Positions 56,041-64,000 of a stretch of DNA of 64,000 nucleotides are shown one piece after another. The stretch's first letter is position 1. Every line of letters starts with the position of its first letter. The DNA is from Dysidea avara. Taxonomy: Eukaryota; Porifera; Demospongiae; Dictyoceratida; Dysideidae. Under the pieces are notes generated by a model. That model was not told where the DNA came from. It saw only the letters and a program-made list of their open reading frames with translations, and did not search any database. The position numbers were made by a program, and so were the translations under genes. Location of the stretch: the NCBI RefSeq assembly GCF_963678975.1, contig NC_089273.1, positions 6,193,614 to 6,257,613 on the forward strand. The letters are read 5' to 3'.

Positions 56041-58702
56041 ATTAAACATTGTATTACACTCATAAAATATGTATTTATGCTACAAATTACACAATATAAT
56101 AACAATCAAAAGGCAGTATATAAAATATTTACAGGCAGAAATATGCATTTTATGCGGAAATGTCTCCAAGTTGCAGTATTTTAGCATCTATTTTTATTGT
56201 TGTTGAGTCATAGCTATAAGGGTGTAGGTAAAGCATTTAGCTAACTAGCTTATGTACGTACGTACGTAGCAAAGACAATAGCTACAAAAACCTCTTTTTT
56301 GCTGTATTTATTTCCACTGTGTCTATAAAGAAGCATTTAAATAGATTTACTGTAACTACATGCTAAACTAGCTTCACACCAAAGGATTCTTACATAATCG
56401 TTATGATGTTTGAGGCAGAGTTATAGTCTCATATGTATAGAGCAGTCTAAACTGGACATGGGAGGTGAAAAACTGATGAAGTCGACGTCATAAGTTGTTA
56501 GTCTTAACAAATTTATTTAATGTTTGTGAAACATCCTACAGCTTCTGGAGTTTGCACCCCAGACCTCTCAGAAATTCTATCTTTACAACACAACATTCAT
56601 GCTGTGCCCTCCTGTATGATTTCAGGTCTGGGTCATCACTGCATTGTCTGATGGATCAAAAAGTTTGATTCAAATTCAGTTAATTACATACATTATTTGA
56701 TCACTTGTAGATATAGCTGTATTACCAGGGTGCTTTTTGCTTCATCTAATTGGACCGAACACATCAGACTACTGACACCATTATAATCCACCCCAAAACA
56801 CCTTCGCTGTAAAAAAGGTACATCCAAGAAACTGCAAGTACATGTAACCCAATGAAAAAACAGCTCAGTTGTAGAGAAAGACCTTAATAAACCAAAACAA
56901 CTGGTAACTTAAAGAGCTGATATCTGAAGTGGCCAAGAACCAATCTTGCTATAATTAACAAAATCAGTTGTAATCCACACAAGGCTGTGAACAGGTTCAC
57001 CCATTAAAGTAAAAGTAACTGGCAACTGAAATCTCATTCTGAAGTGGCGAATGTTCATTATACAACTAATTGCAATTAACAAAATTTTAACACTGGACAC
57101 TTTTCATTCAGCTGTGTTCTATACTATATTCATACTAAATTAATTTCTTTTAAATATAATTGGCTGGTCACTGCATCTCAGATTTATCACTGCAGATTCA
57201 TGCATCTACTATACGGCTTCCTATTTTGGGCTAGAAACCCTACTAACCTATTACATGCACTGTAGATTTGCTCTATTCCATCTTTCTGTATTATTTGTGC
57301 AGTCAAACTATAATGGTTTCACTTTGGTGTTCTTGCCACAAATTCAAATTTCAAAGGGGGTTTCCTGAACCCCTTAAATACGCCCCTGATTTGGCATTAG
57401 CTCCTTCAGTCTCCAGTCAAATTTAGTTTCATGGATGTATCTTTTGCACAGCCGAGCTTTTTTTACATGGGCATCATAAATCACTCTTACTTTTCTAAGC
57501 ACATGGTGTACTGTTAATCAATAGCACCATCCTATGGAGATACACTCTATACAAAAAAAACTATTTAGACATTAAAGTAAAATGGTCTTTATAAAGAGGT
57601 AATCTTGTTAGGAGGTGGTCTTTATAAAGAGGTAATCTTGTTAGGAGGTGGTCTTCTAAAGAGGTGATCACTAGGTGAAATTATCTAATTACCATTCTAT
57701 TCCATCATTCCAGTCCACCATTCTATTCTACTGAATCCAGATACATCTCAATATGAAGCCACCAAGTCACAGTTCATTCCTCTCGCAGTACAAGGACAGT
57801 ACCAGAGTCATTTTATTTTTTATAAATAATGACTTACCATTGTAATAAATACCACATATACACATAAAAATAACAGTATTAACTTTATTTTGCTACCCTT
57901 ACCGTTTGTGCTGTGACAGCAGAAAGTTACAAGATGTTTAACAATAACACAGTTACATATACATATTATAATCTAATACTTGTAGGATACTACCTATAAT
58001 AACATTCTGTCAAGCAATAAACTGGCAGTCTAGCACTGACATAATCACATTTGTTGAGGGCTTTATTTTTCTCTATTTCACACCTTAAAGGTTTCACTCA
58101 CCCAATGGCATGTTTGGTGCTGTGGAGATGTGGTGTATATATGTCTTCATTCATTTGATTTACTTAACTATCTACTGTATAATTTAATGTTATCAAATGC
58201 AGACTGTGCATGATGTCAATGTAATTCAATCTGAAGTCCCTTTCATTCAAAGTTGGTAATCCACTAAGGAGTGTGGAGCCTTGTGGAGTCAGTGATCTAA
58301 TTGTAGGAGGTTCATGGAATTACTTTGACATTGACAGCAGATGTACAGTATGACATCTGCTTTGTTTTAACTTTTATTATACTGTACATACAGAATAACA
58401 CTGTTTATCTATATCATGCTTCAACATACAGTATTCATGTACATAATTATTTTCTGACCGTACAAAGCATAGTTAGTATACATGTAACAGATCACGGTCA
58501 TGTTATGGACTGTTGTTTTCAAACAAAATATCACCATTAGCAACAGCTTAAACACTGTAATAAAGTTCATAAGTATTTGATAGCAGGCTTAACACAACAC
58601 GGTGCCTTAATTACTCAACTATCCCCCACATCAATGATTAATGGACTGTTACAAGTTTGTTTATGCTACTGTACTACGCTACTACAGTATATACAGGAAA
58701 AA
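56041..58702. other. intergenic, no recognised gene
   Basis: AT-rich. A tandem duplication of a 34-bp unit (ggtctttataaagaggtaat and following bases, about 2.4 copies) is at 57584-57665. The open frames are short and featureless. Confidence 0.4.
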
Positions 58703-59224
58703 TTGGACCAGATTTTCAAAAAGGGGTCTTTCACACATATCCAATTCTATGAACCTGGAAGACCATATGTAACTCAATGATAAATTCACTACCAGATACA
58801 GTGCATGAAATTTCCATGAAAATAACCACGAATTATCCATGAAAATATCTATGGTTTATCCCATGAATTTTAACGTTTCGTGGGTACTGCACCCATGAAA
58901 TCTCTGCAACGCCATGAAATTACCATGATAATCTGATCAATATACATATTTCATGGCCCATGAAACAACCCATGGTATAACATGAATCAACTTTCATGGT
59001 ACATTTCAAAGGGGAGATTTAACATTTCATGGAAAATCATAGACATTTCATGGCATACTTCTCTGGTAGTATAAAGAAACATCATTATCAACTAAGCTGT
59101 GTTGGGTTGCACAACTGACCAAATTTCAGGTCAATAGCCTTTCCAGTCTGAAGTTATAAGTCATCAAAGCTGATAAATTATATGATGTGTGTGGAAGACC
59201 CCTTTTCACAAATCCAACCACAAT
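58703..59224. mobile_element. MITE (host) split by a word-repeat MITE
   Basis: ggaccagattttcaaaaagg at the left and gaagaccccttttcacaaat at the right are inverted relatives. Interior words (tcaaatttcaggtcaata-like, gtctgaagttataagtca) match 24215-24770. Interrupted by 58788-59070. Confidence 0.65.
58788..59070. mobile_element. MITE built from a repeated word (CCATGAAA)
   Basis: Ends ACTACCAGA (58788-58796) and TCTGGTAGT (59062-59070). The interior has more than a dozen near-copies of CCATGAAA / TTTCATGG in both orientations. Compare 8892-9234. Confidence 0.65.
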
Positions 59225-59791
59225 GTCTATAAAAGTGGTACTATCACTTTTGTAAGTGACTATTAAAAGTTTGCAAGCAGGCAGATATCTTCATTATTGT
59301 GATAACTACCACTGTGCAATTAATTTTCAAGCACAGCGAGAAATATCTCACAGCACTGTGAGCAATTACTGCTTGGTACTTCAAAATATTATTACACAAT
59401 AAAGAAATAGCTACTGGTGTTGAATGCCTATTACACAGTAGCACTGCTTAAAATACCAAGAAAGTTGATACCTATTAGCTGTATCAACAAAAGTGATATG
59501 GAAATATTAAAAGTGTAAAGTAAGCAGTTGTTATAATGTACTGCATGTACTTTCGTTTGTGAATATTTTTGTAACAGAATATTCAGTATGTTTATTTTGA
59601 AATCAATAACAGTTAATTGAAGTAGCTGTCACAGTTTACTATTACTACTAAATATTTAAGTACACTTTTGGTATGTTTACATTGATCAAATAAGCATTAC
59701 ATAAACATGTTGTTCAAGTGTCATGTAACTTAATCCATGACAAGCATAGTTTTAAGAGACCTTACAAGTGACACGTGATTGTCATTGTGTG

Positions 59792-59800
59792 TATATAAAG
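59792..59800 (+). promoter_or_regulatory. FReD-2 TATA box
   Basis: TATATAAAG about 97 bp before the ATG, with a CACGTG E-box-like hexamer near 59772. The 5' leader shares the word tttgagga with FReD-1. Confidence 0.55.
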
Positions 59801-59896
59801 CTGCATTACTTTGAGTTACGTAGATTCATTGTTGTTTGAGGACACATGAATATCACTGTATGTGTGAGGTGAACAGTATTTGTGCTAAAGATTACT

Positions 59897-60676
59897 ATGA
59901 CCAGGTTAATATTTGCTGTTCTAGTAATATGGCTGATTCCTGTTGAGGCTCAGACTATGAAGAGAAAATCTCCAATTAAGAATTGCTGTGATCTGGGATT
60001 TAGACCATCTGCATTCAGTGAGGAAGTTGCTTACAATCCTGGCCAGTACAGAATGAAGAACTTCTGTTCTAATGGCTTGTCAACTATCACTAAAGTTTAT
60101 TGTGACACTCAATGCCAAGGAGGAGGATGGTTAGTAATCCAGAGAAGAATTGATGGAAGTGTTAACTTTAACAGAGACTGGAATGAATATGAAGAGGGAT
60201 TTGGTACACTACCAGTTGACGATAAAGATACCACAGGAGAGTTTTGGATGGGACTGTACTCCCTTCATTGCCTTACTGGTAATGATCGACGATGGGAGCT
60301 GCGCATTGATTACACACTGACCAATGGAACAAGAGGTTATTTATCATATAGTCTCTTCAAGGTGGGATCGGCTGATGAACAATATCCATTAACCATATCA
60401 GGATTTGAAGGGAGCTCTACTGATCCTTTTGCTGGTGATTATTCCCTAACCACGATGCCATTTACCACAAAAGACAGAGACAATGACAAAGCAAGAAGGA
60501 ATTGTGCAGCTGTTAGTCAACATGGTCGTAATGCTGGCGGTTGGTGGTACAAGAGTTGTTCCTATATACAGCTCAACCATCAGTACAACAATATGTACAG
60601 CATTTTCCTTAATGGACACTGGAATGCTCTACCTCATGTTGAAATGAAAATAAGACCCCTCAATTGTGTCATCTGA
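59897..60676 (+). CDS. FReD-2, secreted fibrinogen-related protein
   Basis: Single-exon gene of 259 codons. The frame stays open for five codons upstream but without ATG, so the ATG at 59897 is taken. Signal peptide MTRLIFAVLVIWLIPVEAQ. One fibrinogen C-terminal domain follows: GGGWLVIQRRIDGSVNF, GEFWMGLYSLHC, LRIDYTL, TKDRDND (calcium-site type), GGWWYKSCSYIQLNHQY and KIRPLNC. Compared with FReD-1 it has a slightly longer loop after GFGTL (about residues 110-116) and one clear N-glycosylation site (NGTR). Both copies keep the fold-defining Trp, Gly and Cys residues, so both look functional. An upstream ATG at 59846 opens a 9-codon frame (uORF) in the leader. Ligand unknown; family members bind acetylated sugars. 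Confidence 0.94.
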   Translation: MTRLIFAVLVIWLIPVEAQTMKRKSPIKNCCDLGFRPSAFSEEVAYNPGQYRMKNFCSNGLSTITKVYCDTQCQGGGWLVIQRRIDGSVNFNRDWNEYEEGFGTLPVDDKDTTGEFWMGLYSLHCLTGNDRRWELRIDYTLTNGTRGYLSYSLFKVGSADEQYPLTISGFEGSSTDPFAGDYSLTTMPFTTKDRDNDKARRNCAAVSQHGRNAGGWWYKSCSYIQLNHQYNNMYSIFLNGHWNALPHVEMKIRPLNCVI

Positions 60677-61484
60677 TCTTGTAATTTAAATTGATATTGA
60701 TTTGTATCTGTGTTAACATACAGTAGCAGTGGAGTTTCAATTTGTGCTTTCGTAATGTTGAACATAATTTTAAGTATACATGTGTGTTTATACATTATGT
60801 ACTGTAATTGTGCATGCATTAATTATCGTCTTGTCATTATAGTATAATGTATAATGCTCACATAACACTTATGAATTACTAATAATAAGATCATAGTCTG
60901 GTATATTAACTTATAAATGTGATGTTCTGAACTATATGAACAGAAATTGTAACTAATTATAAGCGGTTTATATAATAAGCCTGTGAAAATATGGGCACAT
61001 AAAATTTTCTAAGCTACTTTTCAAAATTTCATGACTAGAAACTTTTTAAATGGTGTTAGCTATGCTATAAATGTGCAATTTTTAAACATTAATTATAGCT
61101 GATTCACGTTCACATGAGCCCCACCAAAAACAATATATCAAAGAGGTGATTCAGAACATGTGTTGACTCCAAAGGGTTTTGTACTAAACCAAGCATGCTT
61201 TTATGTTGTAAACATGTTTGTAAGCCTTTTAAAGCTTCATAGCTCACTTGTTCTTGCTTGTATTAAATCACTTTTTTGATAAGCTGTTGTGGCATTAAAG
61301 AGCTTCGGAAATGTTTGGTCAGCTGGCCCATGTAACAAGAGTTGTTAACAACAAAACAATTAGGGCTCAGGGGAACATGAATCAACTATAATTGGCTTTT
61401 AATAAAAGCTACAGAATGTCAATATTCAATTCAGAACAGAGATATAATACTGCTGTATGCACCATGCAAAACATTTGAAATACA
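60677..61484. other. downstream of FReD-2, no gene
   Basis: AT-rich. A single MITE end (gcctgtgaaaatatgggcac) is at about 60980. No clear polyadenylation hexamer close to the stop. Confidence 0.4.
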
Positions 61485-61740
61485 TAGGTGTATAACTGAT
61501 TTATTATTCTGATATACACCAAGGATACACATGTGTGGCACATCTGTTATACACCATGGTTGTACCTGTGTATAGATACCATTTACACTACTATGTATAA
61601 TATATGAGTATAATTGACTTATACACTACTGGTTAACTACGTGTATAACCTCTGTTTACAGAAGTATAATATGTGCATATGTAAGAAATACATATTTGAT
61701 ATACTCACCAATGTATAATTGTGGTGTAACTCAATGTAGT
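61485..61740. repeat. sequence built from a repeated word (GTGTATAA)
   Basis: Many near-copies of gtgtataac / ttatacac in both orientations, in the style of 8892-9234 and 58788-59070. An ACTACTGG word occurs at 61626, but the outer borders are unclear. Confidence 0.45.
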
Positions 61741-61774
61741 ATATCTGATGTGAATATCTTTACTATTATAAGAT

Positions 61775-62162
61775 TATAGTATGTTCACGTTGAGCTGAAT
61801 CCTCAAAAACATTTAATAACTCATGGATGCAATTACACACGATCTTGAAATTTGGCTCATTTGTAGTACTGCTTGACCCGCTAAAAATAGTTCAAAATCT
61901 TTTTGTTCAAATGTTTGGCATAGTATTTACAGACAATCAAAATTTTCACAAAACATTTCCTATGGAGAAGCCATATAAGTACAGTGTCCATTACAGCCCT
62001 TTCCCGAACTTGTAATGGAGCCAAACCGTACGTGTCTGTTGTTGACACCTTTGCTGTTACCAATAATCATCTGGTAGACTAAAATGTTAACTCTGTTGAG
62101 AAAAAATCCAATTTTAATTTTTAGCTGTTTTTCAGGATTCAGCTCAACGTGAACATACTATA
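61775..62162. mobile_element. MITE with ~33-bp TIRs
   Basis: tatagtatgttcacgttgag at the left and ctcaacgtgaacatactata at the right are exact inverses over most of their length. 388 bp with TA at both outer ends, compatible with a Tc1/mariner-type TA duplication. The small internal frames are not conserved domains. Confidence 0.85.
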
Positions 62163-62299
62163 GAGGTTTCCTATTAAAAAATTTAAAATTGTACAACATT
62201 GAGTAAACAACATGAAATGTGTCCAGTAGTGTTCACTTTGATAAAAGTAGCAGGTACATCATTCTTCTTCTTCTATATAGGTTTCATCATCAAACGACG

Positions 62300-63000
62300 T
62301 CTACAGACAAAAGAGATCACTTAACAATGATTCAAATGCTCTTTTGTGGCCTTACCACTGAAATGAAGCTGATAAATTCACCAGATGTACATGTGTGGAC
62401 ATAATTCTTCTTCCTAGTTCACATCTCCTAAACTCCACACACTGTTCTACAATAGAAAAGGAGTATTCTCCAATAGACAACTATGAAAAGCTATTATACC
62501 TGTTCACTGCATAAACACAGTTAACTCAATCATGATCATGTGCCTGGCATCTACGCAACGAAGTATCAGTAGCATGTGATTCTACAATTCAGCCCTACAA
62601 AATGAATATTTTAAAATAGTTAGTCAGTAATACGACAACAGACATACCTGTAACTATTGAACTGCTGTGTAATCATAATAAGCAGCAGCAGTTCCATTGC
62701 CACTATCATTGAAAAGAAAAATTAAAGCTGACAAGAAAGAAGCACTACTGCTTACCAAGCTATTATTGTCAGTGCATGATGCAGCAAACCATGCCGCCAA
62801 AACAACTTCCATACAGTTCCTGCATTGAATCATCAGCCCGTAAAACTGTATAGACAACAAGTAAACTAACAAACCTTTTAAATGTGTTGTATTTGCTTTT
62901 GTACCTAAATACAAAACTACATAAACAGAAACTTTAATGAACCACACGCACAATTCATGTACGCTTACCGTGATACTAGTGGCGCACCTAGTCTTGAGAG
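62300..63000 (-). ncRNA. candidate spliced non-coding transcript
   Basis: Minus-strand splice signals line up as a chain: exon ending at 62969 (donor GTAAGC), then 62845-62756, 62702-62648, 62594-62500, 62446-62356, and a last exon starting at 62300. Each acceptor has a pyrimidine tract and each donor is near consensus (GTAAGC, GTATGT, GTATAA, GTAAGG). Concatenation gives stops in every frame and no ORF above about 30 codons. It is either a long non-coding RNA or an untranslated leader of a gene outside this view. The first exon's start is not defined. Confidence 0.4.
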
Positions 63001-63170
63001 CGATACAACTACGCGCGTCTAGCTAACACCTAAAAGATTAATATTTAGTACACCACGGCAATAAGAAGTGAACATTAATAGCTCAGTACACTTAGTCTCG
63101 CGTGGCCAGACCGCTTTTTCTTCGTCACGGCGCTTATCGATTAGAGATTATAAGCGCCTACTCCGAAATA

Positions 63171-63622
63171 GGGTCTGGTCCAGAATCAATACGTAAACTC
63201 GTTTTCACACCCCAAGCAAGGGCTCGGGGTGTTTAATCAACTTTCGCCATAAAACGTATACTCCCTTTTAAATTTCAAGCCACGTACTCACTGGAAATGC
63301 CATGAACGATAGCCGGTGGAGTTGATGAGAGACACTGAGGCTAGTTTTCTACGGTTAAAAGGGTCACGGATCGATTCGTTGTGAAAACGAAAAGACTAAA
63401 GGCGAACTGAGCAAGGAATCAGCCCGTGTTCTTTTTAGCCTTAGAAAACCACCCTCAGTGTTTCTCATCGACTCTACCGACTATCGTTCATGACATTTCC
63501 AGTGCGTACGTGGCTTGAAAATTAAAAGGAAGTATACGTTTTATGACAAAAATTGATTAAACACCCCGAGCTCTTGCTTGGGGTGTGAAAACGAGTTTAC
63601 GTATTGATTCTGGACCAGACCC
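63171..63622. repeat. 452-bp palindrome (foldback element)
   Basis: Arms of about 185 bp: gggtctggtccagaatcaat at the left, its complement at the right. Inner pairs include caccccaagcaagggctcgg / the matching ccgagctcttgcttggggtg, and gccatgaacgatagccggtg. TA flanks both sides. No transposase frame. Confidence 0.85.
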
Positions 63623-63630
63623 TATATAAT

Positions 63631-64000
63631 AGTTAGACGTCAAGAACCAGGGTTCTACGGGATTTAGAAAACTCGAAGGCCCTACTAAGGGCCTGAGGGT
63701 TTTCTAAATCCCGTAGAACCCAGTGGTTCTTCACGTCTAACTTATTTAGACTACAACTCGTTATTGTACCTTGAGTTGACAGCTGCTTGTAAATGGGAAA
63801 TGTATGGCTAATTACTAGAAACAAGCCCTCTACACCTTCCTACATGGCGGGACCTTAACGTGGCTGTTGCTACCCGTTTAAACGCCCATGCGTTGCCAAT
63901 GTTACAGGCGCGTGCTATGTATCGAAGTACTGGACTCAACGACTGGACTACAACTCATTGTTGCTGTTGTTGTGCCCCGACAGCTGCTTATAAGCAAGTA
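63631..64000. repeat. hairpin plus relative of the 42975 element
   Basis: agttagacgtcaagaaccag at 63631 pairs with its complement ending at 63742; the loop centre is ggccctactaagggcc. The flank (attgtaccttgagttgacag, gctgcttgtaaatgggaaat, gcgttgccaatgttacaggc) follows the order of 44500-44690. The element runs off the right edge. Confidence 0.7.

Overview
The window reads as nuclear DNA of an invertebrate animal: AT-rich, gene-poor, spliced genes with some very short introns (55-56 bp), secreted animal-type domains (fibrinogen-related, von Willebrand factor D, Calx-beta, TIL, EGF) and a dense layer of decayed transposons. A demosponge is my best guess. It rests on the domain set, the short introns and a broken leucine-rich-repeat gene whose wording resembles a family I remember from sponge gene models; no search was run.

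Layout. 0-12 kb: remnants of Ty3/Gypsy-type retroelements, a broken LRR gene, a LINE fragment, one copy of a ~0.95 kb dispersed repeat, several MITEs, a tRNA-type SINE and one or two isolated exon candidates. 12.8-20.1 kb: three degenerate tandem copies of a ~0.9 kb segment, interrupted by nested transposons, and a dead copy of a FReD promoter, leading into the first intact gene. That gene, at 20.1-20.8 kb on +, is intronless and encodes a secreted fibrinogen-related protein (FReD-1). 21-25 kb: a long palindrome, a G-rich minisatellite, a tandem array, a LINE fragment and nested MITEs. 25.5-53.7 kb: one minus-strand gene of 15 exons inferred by eye. Its 2,589-bp reading frame closes exactly (862 codons plus stop) and encodes a signal peptide, three Ser/Thr/Pro linkers, an Ig-like domain, a Calx-beta domain split over two exons, a vWD-C8 unit, a TIL module, an EGF-like module and an unrecognised tail. 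Its introns hold most of the mobile elements, including a 225-bp GTCA microsatellite and a Gypsy gag/integrase remnant. 54-59 kb: the second copy of the 0.95 kb repeat, a LINE 3' end and nested MITEs. 59.9-60.7 kb: FReD-2, a second intronless secreted fibrinogen-related protein on +. 61-64 kb: MITEs, a likely spliced non-coding transcript on the minus strand, a 452-bp palindrome and a hairpin element at the right edge.

All three intact genes encode predicted secreted proteins: two FReD lectin-like proteins flank one mosaic adhesion or recognition protein. This would fit self/non-self recognition or innate immunity, but that is inference from family membership. The most unusual observations are the uniform phase-1 exon structure of the mosaic gene, the dead duplicated FReD promoter, a class of MITE whose interior is built from one short word repeated in both orientations, and the spliced transcript without a usable reading frame.
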